From assembly GCA_026394015.1 (NCBI GenBank), contig JAPKZA010000498.1:1-64000 (forward strand): DNA of 64,000 nucleotides. Reading direction: 5' to 3'. The notes beneath the pieces were generated by a model that was not told the DNA's origin, ran no database searches, and was given only the letters and a program-made list of their open reading frames with translations. Below are positions 9,510 through 18,784 of this stretch, piece after piece (position 1 is the stretch's first letter; every line of letters starts with the position of its first letter). This DNA is from Acidobacteriota bacterium (GTDB lineage: Bacteria > Acidobacteriota > Terriglobia > Bryobacterales > Bryobacteraceae). Position numbers and translations under genes: made by a program.

Positions 9510-9533
9510 TTATAGTGTACTAGTCCACTATAA
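9510..9533. promoter_or_regulatory. 24-bp near-perfect palindrome, operator candidate
   Basis: TTATAGTG-TACTAGTC-CACTATAA: outer 8-bp arms are perfectly inverted and the core ACTAGT is itself palindromic, so 22 of 24 positions pair. AT-rich symmetry like this is typical of a dimeric repressor site. It sits between the beta-propeller gene and the ExbD-like remnant on the minus strand. No regulator gene is adjacent, so the binding protein is unknown. Confidence 0.45.
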
Positions 9534-9551
9534 CAATTCCAGGAAAATGTG

Positions 9552-10574
9552 TTATTTGCCTGCGGCCTTGTCCACCACCAGCACGGCGAACGTTCCCGGC
9601 TTGATCGTCCGGCGGGCTGGCTTCGTGGGATCGGCCGCGGGCGTCATTTCATACTCGGCCGACGGCAGAAAAATCTTCTTGGTCTTAGCGTCGAAAGCCA
9701 TCGTCTTCGCGCTGGGTTGGGTCATCACGGCACCCGCGTCCTCGTACTTGTCCGCGGAGATCTGGCGGAACACGTTCAAGATTCCTTCCCCGGTCGAGAC
9801 AAAAATCAGCTTCGCGATCGGATCGAAATGGGCCCAGTCCGCTCCCTTCCCAATCGGAAAGCTCGTGATCTCTTTACCTGACTTCGCGTCCATGACGATC
9901 ATCTTCGGCGTATCGCGGGTGGCGATGAACAATCGTTTGTGCTTGGCGTCGTACGCCAAGCCCGTCGGGACCTTGGCCAAGCCGATCGGGAGGCGTTTGG
10001 TCACCAGGAGCGTTTTGGGGTTAAAAATGACGACTTCGTTGGTGTCTTCACTGTTCAGATAGATCACCCCGTCCGTCAGAATCGCTTGTTCGCCGTCGCC
10101 CTTCACCGCCACAGTCCCAACGACTTCCCCTTTTTCGGCGTCGATCGCGGTGACGTCGTGGCTGCCGTGGTTGTTGGAGAAGATGCGCTTCGAACCGGGG
10201 TCGTAGTAAATCCCGTCTGGGCCGCGGCCCACGTCGATGCGCTTGAGTTCCTTCAGGGTTGCGGGGTCGAACATCAATACCTTATGCTCGGCCCCGTTGC
10301 TGGAGAAGCCATGCTTGAACGGCGGGGCGAGCGCGACGCCATGCACCCCGGGTGTGTTGGCGATGGTGCCGGCGAGCGAGCCGGTGTCGGCGTCGATGAC
10401 GTCCACCTGGGTCCCATGGGAAAGGTAGAGGCGACGCGATGCCGGGTCGAGCGTGATGTAGTCGAAGCCACCGTTGCCGGGAACGGGGTAGCGGGCGACT
10501 ACCTTATATCCGCTCTGGGCTTGGAGCGATAGCGCCAAACAGGCGAACACGACGAGGAATTGTATTTTTTGCAT
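9552..10574 (-). CDS. Secreted YncE/YVTN-type beta-propeller protein
   Basis: 340 residues from the ATG at 10574, chosen over the ORF start at 10628 because it gives a signal peptide (MQKIQFLVVFACLALSLQA). The body is a run of about seven blade-like repeats such as 'GFDYITLDPASRRLYLSHGT', 'GPDGIYYDPGSKRIFSNNHG' and 'VPTGLAYDAKHKRLFIATRD', the YVTN/YncE pattern. These extracytoplasmic propellers bind ligands or partners; none is shown here. It is transcribed away from accD, with about 90 bp between the two starts. No catalytic motif was seen. Confidence 0.75.
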   Translation of the reverse strand: MQKIQFLVVFACLALSLQAQSGYKVVARYPVPGNGGFDYITLDPASRRLYLSHGTQVDVIDADTGSLAGTIANTPGVHGVALAPPFKHGFSSNGAEHKVLMFDPATLKELKRIDVGRGPDGIYYDPGSKRIFSNNHGSHDVTAIDAEKGEVVGTVAVKGDGEQAILTDGVIYLNSEDTNEVVIFNPKTLLVTKRLPIGLAKVPTGLAYDAKHKRLFIATRDTPKMIVMDAKSGKEITSFPIGKGADWAHFDPIAKLIFVSTGEGILNVFRQISADKYEDAGAVMTQPSAKTMAFDAKTKKIFLPSAEYEMTPAADPTKPARRTIKPGTFAVLVVDKAAGK

Positions 10575-10663
10575 GGGCTTGGATCGACTGGCTTCATTAT
10601 GCGCAGATCGGGCAGGGAGGATCAGCATTGCGCCCCGCCCCTCACCACGCTACCCTAATAGGA

Positions 10664-11527
10664 ATGTCCTGGTGGACCCGCAAAACTCCGAGCCTTACCC
10701 CCGAACCCGAAGACCAACGAAACCTCAAAACCGAAGGTCTCTGGGAAAAATGTGATGGCTGCGGCCAGATCATCTGGAAAAAGGATCTCGACGAAAACCT
10801 CTCCGTCTGCCCCAAGTGCGGCTATCACTTCAAGCTCAACGCCGAGGAACGTCTCAACCTCCTGTTCGACGACGCCCAGTGGCAGGAACTCGACGCGACG
10901 CTTCGCTCCACCGACCCCCTCCACTTCGTCGACTCCAAACCCTACGCCGAGCGCATGGTCTCCATGGCCAAAGCCACCGGCCACCGCGACTCCATCATCT
11001 CCGCCGTCGGCCTGCTTAAAGGCCGCCGCGTCCAAGTCTGCGCCTTCAATATGAAGTTCATCGGCGGCAGCATGGGTGCCGTCGTCGGGGAAAAGATCGT
11101 CCGCGCCATTGAACGCTGCCTCGTCGAAAAGTGCCCCCTGATCATTATCTCGGCCTCCGGCGGGGCCCGCATGCAGGAAGGTGCCGTTAGCCTCATGCAA
11201 ATGGCCCGCACCTCCGCCGCCCTCATGAAACTCGATGAAGCCGGTATCCCCTTCATCAGCGTCCTCACTGACCCCACCACCGGCGGCGTCACCGCCTCCT
11301 TCGCCATGCTCGGCGACCTCAACATCGGCGAACCCGGCGCCCTCATTGGCTTTGCCGGCCCCCGCGTCATCGAACAGACCATCCGCCAAAAGCTCCCCCC
11401 GGGCTTTCAGCGCTCCGAGTTCCTCGTCGACAAAGGCTTCCTCGACGCCGTCGTCAAACGCCACGAACTTCGCGACTTCCTCGCCAACGCTTTCCACTTC
11501 TTCTTAGGCCCCGTAGCCAAAAGCTAA
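10664..11527 (+). CDS. accD: Acetyl-CoA carboxylase carboxyltransferase subunit beta
   Basis: 287 residues from ATG 10664 (MSWWTRK); the TTG at 10628 is less likely. The four-cysteine zinc ribbon is clear: C30-x2-C33 and C49-x2-C52. The crotonase-fold carboxyltransferase region follows with 'IISASGGARMQEG' (oxyanion and CoA-binding glycine-rich loops), 'TTGGVTASFAMLGD' and 'GFAGPRVIEQTI'. With AccA it transfers the carboxyl group from carboxybiotin to acetyl-CoA, giving malonyl-CoA for fatty acid synthesis in the cytoplasm. Length is normal (about 280-300). accA is not in the window. It is followed after 10 bp by an amidohydrolase gene. Confidence 0.95.
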   Translation: MSWWTRKTPSLTPEPEDQRNLKTEGLWEKCDGCGQIIWKKDLDENLSVCPKCGYHFKLNAEERLNLLFDDAQWQELDATLRSTDPLHFVDSKPYAERMVSMAKATGHRDSIISAVGLLKGRRVQVCAFNMKFIGGSMGAVVGEKIVRAIERCLVEKCPLIIISASGGARMQEGAVSLMQMARTSAALMKLDEAGIPFISVLTDPTTGGVTASFAMLGDLNIGEPGALIGFAGPRVIEQTIRQKLPPGFQRSEFLVDKGFLDAVVKRHELRDFLANAFHFFLGPVAKS

Positions 11528-11537
11528 GGATCTCTTC

Positions 11538-13082
11538 ATGCGCCTGACTCTCCTCCTCTGCCTGGCCTTGGCGGCCAGCGCCGCCGACTTCGATCTGCTC
11601 ATCCGTAACGCCCGGATCGTCGACGGCACGGGTAATCCCTGGTTCCGCTCCGACCTCGGCGTCAAGGCCGGCCGCATCGCCGCCATCGGCAACCTCTCCG
11701 CCAAAACCGCCGACCAGACCATCGACGCCAAAGACCGCGTCCTCGCCCCCGGCTTCATCGATGTCCACACCCACATCGAAGGCGCCGTCGAACTCAATCC
11801 CCAAGCCGCCAACTTCCTCTATCAAGGCGTCACCTCCATCATCACCGGCAACTGCGGCGGCTCCCGCACCGATCTCGCCGCCTGGTTCACCCGCCTCGAA
11901 ACCACCAAAATCGGCCTCAACGTCGGCTCCCTCGTCGGCCACAACTCCGTCCGCCGCGACGTCATGGGCACCGCCAACCGCAAGGCCACCCCCGAAGAGA
12001 TCGTCAAGATGCAGGCCATCGTTGACCAAGCCATGCGCGAAGGCGCCGTCGGCTTCTCCACCGGCCTTATCTACATCCCCGGAACCTCCTCCGACACCGC
12101 CGAAGTCGTCGCCCTCGCCCAGGCCGCCAGCAAGTACAACGCCGTCTACGCCAGCCACATGCGCGACGAAGGCCGCAAGGTCAAGGAAGCGATCACCGAA
12201 GCCGTCACCGTCGGCAAACAGTCCGGCCTTCGCGTTCAAATCTCCCACTTCAAGATCGATACCCCCGCCATCTGGGGCTATTCGAAGGAGACCATCGCCC
12301 TCGTCGAACAGTTCCGCCGCGAGGGCGTCGACGTTGTCGTCGATCAGTATCCTTACGATCACTCTTCCACCAACCTCGGCATCACCCTCCCCAGTTGGGC
12401 CCTCGCCGACGGCCAGGCCGCGATCTCGGAACGCCTGAAATCCCCCGGAACCCGCCAGCGGATCACCACGGAAATGCTTGCCGGCCTCAAGAACCTCGGC
12501 CATAAGGATTACTCTTACGCCATCGTCGCCACCTATACTCCCAAGAAAGAGTACGAAGGCAAAAACATCGCCGAAATCGCCAAGATCGAGGGGAAGCCGG
12601 AGACCGAAATGATCCTCGACATGATCGAGAAAGGCGGCGCTCAAATGGTCTATCACTCGATGGGCGACGAGGACATGGAGCGCATCCTCCGCTACCCCAA
12701 CACCGCCATCGCCAGCGACGCCGGCGTCCGCGATTTCGGCGTTGGCATGCCCCATCCCCGCGGCTACGGCACCAACCCCCGCGTTCTGGCCGAGTACGTC
12801 CGGAAGCGCAAAATCCTTACGCTCGAAGACGCCATCCGCCGCATGACCTCGCTCCCCGCCCGGACTTTCAACCTCAAGGACCGTGGCCAACTCCGCGAAG
12901 GCTTCGCCGCCGACCTCGTCCTCTTCGACCCCGAAAAAGTCCAGGATACGTCCACCTATCAAGCCCCCCACGCCTACGCCGTCGGCTTCGATTACGTCAT
13001 CGTCAACGGCCAAGCCGCCGTCGCCGAAGGCAAAATCACCGAAACCCGCGCCGGCCGCATTCTCCGCCACCAAGCCCAGTAA
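11538..13082 (+). CDS. Secreted N-acyl-D-amino-acid deacylase-like amidohydrolase
   Basis: 514 residues with a short signal peptide (MRLTLLLCLALAASA). 'FDLLIRNARIVDGTGNPWF' and 'VLAPGFIDVHTHIEG' (metal His at 77-79) are diagnostic of the D-aminoacylase branch of the amidohydrolase superfamily. 'SGLRVQISHFK' and 'AIASDAGV' supply further metal ligands, and 'LPARTFNLKDRGQLREGFAADLVLFDP' is the usual C-terminal beta-sandwich. It probably hydrolyses N-acyl-D-amino acids or related dipeptides in the periplasm. SD AAGGA lies 8 bases before the ATG. The product specificity cannot be told from sequence. Confidence 0.85.
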   Translation: MRLTLLLCLALAASAADFDLLIRNARIVDGTGNPWFRSDLGVKAGRIAAIGNLSAKTADQTIDAKDRVLAPGFIDVHTHIEGAVELNPQAANFLYQGVTSIITGNCGGSRTDLAAWFTRLETTKIGLNVGSLVGHNSVRRDVMGTANRKATPEEIVKMQAIVDQAMREGAVGFSTGLIYIPGTSSDTAEVVALAQAASKYNAVYASHMRDEGRKVKEAITEAVTVGKQSGLRVQISHFKIDTPAIWGYSKETIALVEQFRREGVDVVVDQYPYDHSSTNLGITLPSWALADGQAAISERLKSPGTRQRITTEMLAGLKNLGHKDYSYAIVATYTPKKEYEGKNIAEIAKIEGKPETEMILDMIEKGGAQMVYHSMGDEDMERILRYPNTAIASDAGVRDFGVGMPHPRGYGTNPRVLAEYVRKRKILTLEDAIRRMTSLPARTFNLKDRGQLREGFAADLVLFDPEKVQDTSTYQAPHAYAVGFDYVIVNGQAAVAEGKITETRAGRILRHQAQ

Positions 13083-13178
13083 GTGCGCAAGCGAAACATT
13101 GTTTGAACCGCTGTGTTTCTAGTAGGGTAACTTTTCCCACCGGAACGCGGTCTTAGCTTCCAGCAAAGGATTTCTCCC

Positions 13179-13538
13179 ATGCGCTCAATTCTATTCACGC
13201 TCCTCCTCGCCACCGCCGCCTTCTCTGCCGACATCGACGGCAAATGGAAAGGCACGGCTCCCGGCCGCGACGGCAACACCCGCGAGATTGGCTTTGATTT
13301 CAAGGCCGACGGTGGCAAACTCTCCGGCTCCATGATGGGCCCGATGGGCGAAGTGCCCATCTCGGAAGGCAAAGTCGATGGCGGCGACGTGTCCTTCAAA
13401 GTTGTCCTCGAATTCAACGGCAACTCCATGTCGATGAGCTACTCGGGCAAGCTCGAAGGCACCGAACTCAAGCTCAAAATGCAGCGCGAAGGCGCCCCCC
13501 GCGCCATGGAAATGACGCTGAAAAAAGCCGGCTCCTAA
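13179..13538 (+). CDS. Small secreted beta-rich protein, unknown function
   Basis: 119 residues: signal peptide MRSILFTLLLATAAFSA, then alternating beta-strand-like sequence opening 'DIDGKWKGTAPGRDGNTREIGFDFKADGGKLSG'. This 'DGKW.G......G....TF.FKADG..LSG' pattern is common in small acidobacterial secreted proteins with a lipocalin-like or half-barrel look. No catalytic residues or cysteines are seen. AAAGGA lies in front of the ATG. It ends 10 bp before the GTG start of a TonB-dependent receptor, so the two may be co-transcribed. No specific function is claimed. Confidence 0.8.
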   Translation: MRSILFTLLLATAAFSADIDGKWKGTAPGRDGNTREIGFDFKADGGKLSGSMMGPMGEVPISEGKVDGGDVSFKVVLEFNGNSMSMSYSGKLEGTELKLKMQREGAPRAMEMTLKKAGS

Positions 13539-13548
13539 CGAACGCAAC

Positions 13549-16500
13549 GTGCGACTGATCTTTGTCCTCTCCTTGATTGCCGCCTCCTTGCAGGCGCAAG
13601 CCACCGGTCTCGTCCGCGCCGGCAATATCCCTATCCCCGGTGCCGTCGTTACCGCTAATCAAGGAGAGCAAAAGCTCGAAACCGTCACCGACGAACAGGG
13701 CCGGTACGAACTGCCCCTGCCCCCGGGAGAGTGGACCCTCACTGTTCAGATGTTCGGCTTCGCGACGGCTACCCAGAAGCGTAAATCCCCCGAAACGCAG
13801 CCCGCCCAATGGTCGCTCCAACTCCGTTCTGCCGGGCAAGCGGCCTCGGAAACGGTCGTCGCGCTTCCCGATCTCCCGGCCTCGGAGCCCCCTCCCGCCC
13901 CTGAACCCGGCGACAACAACGAAGCGTTTCTTCTCAACGGCAGCCTCTCCCGCGGCCTCATCGGTGGGGCGGCAGAAGCTCCTCCTGAGTTCGGTCGCCC
14001 CGATGGCCCTGGCGGTATGCGCCCCGAAGGCGGCCCCGAAGGCGGCGCGCCTCCTGGCGGCTTCGGCGGTGGTCCTCCGGGAGGGGGCGGCGGTTTTGGC
14101 GGCGGAGGCTTCGGCGGAGGACGCGGCGGCGGAGGCGGAGGAGGTGGCTTCGGCGGTCCGGGCGGCGGTCGCGGCCCCGGCGGTCCCCGAGGACCGGGTG
14201 GACCCGGCGGTCGAGACGCCATCCGCGCCCGCCAAGCCCGCGGCGGTGCTGCCACCGTCGGCATTCGGAAGCGCCAGAACAACGGAGTCCGAGGAGCACT
14301 ATCCCTCCAAGCCCGCAACGCCGATTGGAACGCCCGCCCCTACTCCCTCACCGGCCTCCAATACGAACGTCCCGACCAAGCCCAGTACCGCGTCAACGCC
14401 GTCCTCGGTGGCCCCCTCAAAATCCCGAAACTCATCATCGGCGATACGGCGAATTTCAGCCTCTCCTACAACCTCACCTACGGCCGCAACCCCTTCAACG
14501 GCGTCGCCACCGTCCCCACCGCCCTCGAACGTGCCGGCGATTTCTCCGCCTCCCGCACCAACCTTCCCGTCACGATCTACGACCCTCTCTCCGGCCTCCC
14601 CTTCGCCAACAACGTCATCCCCGCCAACCGGATCGACCCCGTCGCCCGCGGCCTCCTCGCCCTCATCCCCAACGCAAACTCGCCCGCCGCCGTCCAAAAT
14701 TACCAGTTCGTCACCGGCGTCCCCCAAAACTCCCAACAACTCAGCCTCCGCCTCAGCCAAGCCCTCAACCGTAAGGACCGCGTCTCTGCCAACATCGGCT
14801 GGCAGCGCCGCACCGGCCAAAACGCCCAACTCTTCGGCTTCCTCGACGAAGCCAACGGCTACGGCTACAGCCTCGACCTGTCCTGGAATCGCAACATCAC
14901 CCAGCGGCTCATCCAAGTCGTCCGCTACCGCCTCACCCGCAACGTCACCGAAAATACCCCCTTCTTCGCCAACACCCGCGACGTCGCCTCCCAACTCGGC
15001 ATCACCGGCGCCTCCCGCGACCCCATCAACTGGGGCCCCCCCACCCTCAACTTTACGAACTTCGGCCGCCTCTCTGACGGCGCCCCCCTCTTCCGCCGCG
15101 ACTTCAATAACAACGTCAACTACGGCCTTACCTGGGTCCGCGGCAAGCACACCGTCCAAACCGGCGCCGACCTCACCCGCAACCGCAGCAACAACCGCAC
15201 CGATTCCAACGCCCGCGGTACCTTCACCTTCTCCGGCCTCGGCACCAGCCGGGTGGATGCCTCCGGCGTCCCCGCCGCCGCCAGCGGCTATGACTTCGCC
15301 GACTTCCTCCTCGGCCGCCCCCAGTCTTCCTCCCTCCGCTTCGGCTCGCCCGCCAACTACTATCGCAGCACCAACTACTCCGCCTTCGTACAGGACGAAT
15401 GGAAGGCCCGCTCGAATCTGAGTTTCAACATCGGCCTCCGCTACGAACTCTTCGGCCCCTACTACGAGCGTTACGACCGCCTCGCGAATCTTGACTTTGC
15501 GTCCGGCCTAACCGCCGTAGCCGCCGTCACCCCGGCCAAAGCGGGCCCCTTCAGCGGCCAGTTTCCCCGCGCCCTCGTCGACGCCGACAACAATAACTTC
15601 GGCCCCCGCATCGGCCTCGCCTGGAAACCCTCCGGCCAGGGCCGCTTCACCGTTCGCGCCGGCTACGGCTGGTATTACAACGGCAACGTTTATCAAAACT
15701 TCGCGACGCGCTTGGCCTCTCAACCTCCCTTCGCCCAAACCGGTACCGTCCAGTCCACCGTCGCCCGTCCGCTCACTCTGGCAAACGGCTTCGCCCAGAC
15801 GCCTTCGCAGAGCATCCAGAATACCTTCGCCGTCGACCGCTCCTACCGCGTCGCCTACGCCCAAACCTGGAACCTTTCCATCCAACGGGACCTCTTCCGC
15901 TCCTACGTCCTCGAAGTCGTCTACCTCGCCACCAAAGGCACCCGCCTCGACATGCAGCGCTCCCCCAACCGCTCCGCTCCCGGCTCCCAACTCGACGCCG
16001 AAGCCCGCCGCCTCATTGGCAACGCCGTCGGCTTTACCCTCGATTCCGCTGAAGCCAACTCCATCTACCACTCCGCCCAAGTCCGCCTCACTCGTCGGTT
16101 TACGAAGGGCATCTCCGGCTCCGCCCAATACACCTGGGGCAAGTCCATCGATAACGCCAGTTCCATCGGCGGAGGCGGCGGCACCGTCGCTCAGGACGAT
16201 CGCAACCTCGCCAACGAACGCGGCCTCTCCAGCTTCGACATCCGCCACAACTTCAACGGCAGCTTCGTCTACGCCCCCATTAAACGCAACAAATGGCTGA
16301 AGGATTGGTCCTTCACCGGCAACATCCTTATGCGCACCGGCACCCCGCTCACCGCCCGCGTCCTCGGCAATCTCTCGGACTCCTCCGGCACCGGCGTCAT
16401 CGGCGCCGGCCGCGCGGATGCCACCGGCCAATCGGTCACCACCGGCGACGGCTTCTTCAATCTCGCCGCCTTCACCCTCCCTCCCTCCGGCCGCTTCGGC

Positions 16501-16737
16501 AACGCCGCCCGTAACGTCATCCCCGGCCCCGGACTCTTCACGATCAACGCTGGGCTCGGCCGTTCGTTCCGTCTCTCCGAACGCCGCCGCCTGGAAATCC
16601 GCTCCGAATCCACCAATCTCACCAATCACCCGGTTTATTCCAACCTCGGCACCACCGTCAACGCCTCCAACTACGGCCTCCCCCTCGCTGTCGCGAACAT
16701 GCGGACCGTCAATCTCCAAATTCGCCTCCGCTTCTAG
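13549..16737 (+). CDS. Oar-like TonB-dependent receptor with glycine-rich linker
   Basis: 1062 residues from GTG 13549 with a signal peptide. Residues about 20-90 are a carboxypeptidase-regulatory-like beta-sandwich ('GAVVTANQGEQKLETVTDEQGRYELPLPPG' region). Instead of a typical plug, residues about 150-225 are almost only Gly/Pro/Arg, including 'GGGGGFGGGGFGGGRGGGGG' and collagen-like 'GPGGPRGPGGPGG'. The rest is a large beta barrel with 'YSLTGLQYERPDQAQYRVNAVLGGPLKIPK' and the closing aromatic 'RTVNLQIRLRF'. The family imports large substrates, often oligosaccharides or peptides, across the outer membrane. The plug appears reduced compared with the other three receptors here. Confidence 0.85.
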   Translation: MRLIFVLSLIAASLQAQATGLVRAGNIPIPGAVVTANQGEQKLETVTDEQGRYELPLPPGEWTLTVQMFGFATATQKRKSPETQPAQWSLQLRSAGQAASETVVALPDLPASEPPPAPEPGDNNEAFLLNGSLSRGLIGGAAEAPPEFGRPDGPGGMRPEGGPEGGAPPGGFGGGPPGGGGGFGGGGFGGGRGGGGGGGGFGGPGGGRGPGGPRGPGGPGGRDAIRARQARGGAATVGIRKRQNNGVRGALSLQARNADWNARPYSLTGLQYERPDQAQYRVNAVLGGPLKIPKLIIGDTANFSLSYNLTYGRNPFNGVATVPTALERAGDFSASRTNLPVTIYDPLSGLPFANNVIPANRIDPVARGLLALIPNANSPAAVQNYQFVTGVPQNSQQLSLRLSQALNRKDRVSANIGWQRRTGQNAQLFGFLDEANGYGYSLDLSWNRNITQRLIQVVRYRLTRNVTENTPFFANTRDVASQLGITGASRDPINWGPPTLNFTNFGRLSDGAPLFRRDFNNNVNYGLTWVRGKHTVQTGADLTRNRSNNRTDSNARGTFTFSGLGTSRVDASGVPAAASGYDFADFLLGRPQSSSLRFGSPANYYRSTNYSAFVQDEWKARSNLSFNIGLRYELFGPYYERYDRLANLDFASGLTAVAAVTPAKAGPFSGQFPRALVDADNNNFGPRIGLAWKPSGQGRFTVRAGYGWYYNGNVYQNFATRLASQPPFAQTGTVQSTVARPLTLANGFAQTPSQSIQNTFAVDRSYRVAYAQTWNLSIQRDLFRSYVLEVVYLATKGTRLDMQRSPNRSAPGSQLDAEARRLIGNAVGFTLDSAEANSIYHSAQVRLTRRFTKGISGSAQYTWGKSIDNASSIGGGGGTVAQDDRNLANERGLSSFDIRHNFNGSFVYAPIKRNKWLKDWSFTGNILMRTGTPLTARVLGNLSDSSGTGVIGAGRADATGQSVTTGDGFFNLAAFTLPPSGRFGNAARNVIPGPGLFTINAGLGRSFRLSERRRLEIRSESTNLTNHPVYSNLGTTVNASNYGLPLAVANMRTVNLQIRLRF

Positions 16738-16739
16738 CC

Positions 16740-18671
16740 ATGCGCCCCTTCACCCTCCTCCTCGCTGTCTCCCTCCTCGCTCAAGAGCCTCGCGATCCTG
16801 GCCTCGCTACCTTCTCCAGCTCCTCTAACCTCGTCATCGTCAACGTCTCTCTCAAAGGTCGCGAAGACCTCAAAAAGTCCGATTTCAAAATCTTCGAAGA
16901 CGGCAAGCCCCAGGAAATCGCCGTCTTTGAATTCCAGAAGCTGGACTCCCGCCCCCTCCCCGCCGTCCCGATCCCCCCGCCCGCGCCGCTTGTCCCCAGC
17001 GACGAACCGCCGCCGCCGCGGCCGTCCTTCAAAGACCGCCGCCTCCTCGTCCTCTTCTTTGACTTCTCCTCCATGCCCCCCGCGGACCAGATCCGGACCC
17101 AGGAAGCCGCCGCCAAGTTCCTCGCGACCCAGCTAACTACCGCTGACGCCGTCGCCATCTACACCTTCTCCAACAAACTCAAGAAGGTCCTCGACTTCAC
17201 CGACGACCGCAAAACTCTCCTCGCTACCGTCCAGTCCTTCCGCGGCACCGATTCCCTGGATACCACCACCACCGACGTCGACCCCGACGACGACTCCTTC
17301 CAACTCGACGAGACCGAATTCGCCGTCTTCAATACCGACCGCAAACTCGCCGCCCTCGAAGACCTCGCCAAGGAACTCGCCGAAATCCCGGAGAAAAAGG
17401 CCGTCGTCTATTTCGCCAGCGGAGTCCCCAAAACCGGCGTCGAAAATCAATCTCAACTCGCCGCCACCACCAACGCCGCCGTCCGCGCCAGCCTCAGCTT
17501 CTATCCCGTTGACGCCCGCGGCCTCGTCGCCTCCGCCCCCGCCGGCGACGCCTCCGTCGCCTCCCCTCGTGGCTCCGGCGTCTTCTCCGGCCAATCCCAA
17601 CGCCAAAAACGCGACAAAAACGCCGACTCCCAGGAAACCCTTTTCACCCTCGCCAACGATACCGGCGGCAAAGCCCTCCTCGATTCCAACGACCTCTCCC
17701 TCGGCATCCGCCAAGCCCAGAAAGACGTCGAAAGCTACTATATCCTCGGCTACTACTCCTCGAATGAAGCCAAGGACGGCCGCTTCCGCAAGATCAAAGT
17801 CGAATCGACCGCCCTCAAAGCCAAACTCGAATACCGCCCTGGCTACTACGCCGACAAGGTCTGGGCCAAGCTCAACGATGCCGAACGCGAGAAGCAACTC
17901 GTCGACGCCCTCCAACTCGGCAACCCGGTTACGGACCTCCCCATGGCCGTCCAACTCCTCTATTTCCGCACCGCCGCCAACCGGTACTTCGTCCCCCTCG
18001 CCATCAAAATTCCCGGCTCCAGCCTCGCCCCCCAAACCGAACTCGACTTCATCGGCAGCGTGAAAGACTTGAAAGGCCGCACCGTCTCCGCTCTCCGCGA
18101 CACCCTCAAGCTCAAATCCGAACTCGGCGGCCGCAGCCTGCTCTACGACGCCGGCTTCTCCCTTGCTCCCGGCGAATACCGCGTTAAAGTCCTAGCCCGC
18201 GAGAACACGAAAGGCACCATGGGGACTTTCGAAACCCGCCTCGTCATCCCCAATCTCGATTCCGGCCCCGCCGCCCCTGTCTCCAGCCTGGTCCTCGCCA
18301 CCCAACGCGCCCCCTTCGTCGCGCCGAAGAAGGAACGCAAACTGCAGGACCTCCACCCCCTCGTCGCCGACGGCCAAAAGCTACTCCCCTCGGTCACCAA
18401 CGCCTTCCGCCGCTCCCAAACCCTCCGCGCCTTTGCCGAGGTCTACTCCCCGTCTACCACCTCGCTCGCCATCTACCGCGGCAACCGCAAGGTCTTCGAA
18501 TCCGCCCCCAAACAGTCCCAGAAAGCCGTCGAGTTCGTTCTCCCCCTCGCCAAACTTCTGCCCGGCGAATACACCGCTCAACTCAACGTCATCGCGCCCA
18601 CCACCCAGAAATTCGCCTTCGCCCGCGAACGATTCATCATCCTCCCCCCCGTCCTCAAACCGACTCCCTGA
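16740..18671 (+). CDS. VWFA-related acidobacterial domain protein
   Basis: 643 residues, ATG 2 bases after the TonB receptor stop. A short hydrophobic N-terminus is followed by 'VIVNVSLKGREDLKKSDFKIFEDGKPQEI', the characteristic start of the VWFA-related Acidobacterial domain (TIGR03436). The VWA fold runs to about 330, with 'LLVLFFDFSSMP' replacing the strict DxSxS MIDAS and 'ELAEIPEKKAVVYFASGV' further on. 'SYYILGYYSSN...GRFRKIKVE' and a C-terminal beta-sandwich region follow. Probably secreted or envelope-anchored; role unknown. Tight spacing suggests an operon with the receptor. Confidence 0.85.
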   Translation: MRPFTLLLAVSLLAQEPRDPGLATFSSSSNLVIVNVSLKGREDLKKSDFKIFEDGKPQEIAVFEFQKLDSRPLPAVPIPPPAPLVPSDEPPPPRPSFKDRRLLVLFFDFSSMPPADQIRTQEAAAKFLATQLTTADAVAIYTFSNKLKKVLDFTDDRKTLLATVQSFRGTDSLDTTTTDVDPDDDSFQLDETEFAVFNTDRKLAALEDLAKELAEIPEKKAVVYFASGVPKTGVENQSQLAATTNAAVRASLSFYPVDARGLVASAPAGDASVASPRGSGVFSGQSQRQKRDKNADSQETLFTLANDTGGKALLDSNDLSLGIRQAQKDVESYYILGYYSSNEAKDGRFRKIKVESTALKAKLEYRPGYYADKVWAKLNDAEREKQLVDALQLGNPVTDLPMAVQLLYFRTAANRYFVPLAIKIPGSSLAPQTELDFIGSVKDLKGRTVSALRDTLKLKSELGGRSLLYDAGFSLAPGEYRVKVLARENTKGTMGTFETRLVIPNLDSGPAAPVSSLVLATQRAPFVAPKKERKLQDLHPLVADGQKLLPSVTNAFRRSQTLRAFAEVYSPSTTSLAIYRGNRKVFESAPKQSQKAVEFVLPLAKLLPGEYTAQLNVIAPTTQKFAFARERFIILPPVLKPTP

Positions 18672-18685
18672 TTTCCTTTCGCCTC

Positions 18686-18694
18686 TGGTATAAT
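18686..18694 (+). promoter_or_regulatory. Extended -10 promoter candidate
   Basis: TGGTATAAT is a perfect TATAAT preceded by an extended-type TG. It lies about 90 bp before the TTG start of the glucosaminidase-like gene and just after the VWFA gene stop. No good -35 is visible, which is common for extended -10 promoters. Confidence 0.45.
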
Positions 18695-18784
18695 AAAGAC
18701 TTGTAACCGCCCCTAGTGGAGCTAATACTCCCGGGCTTTCTTTCTTCTCCCGCGTTTGAGCGAGGGCACAAGAGGTTTTATCGT

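Noticed and set aside
11454-13073. 539-aa minus-strand ORF opposite the amidohydrolase
   Set aside because: Gly/Asp/Val-rich sequence of the kind produced antisense to a C-ending-codon gene; no start context or domain.
13577-15421. 614-aa alternative frame inside the first TonB receptor
   Set aside because: Ser/Pro/Ala/Thr-rich +1 frame shadow; the 13549 frame has family motifs throughout.
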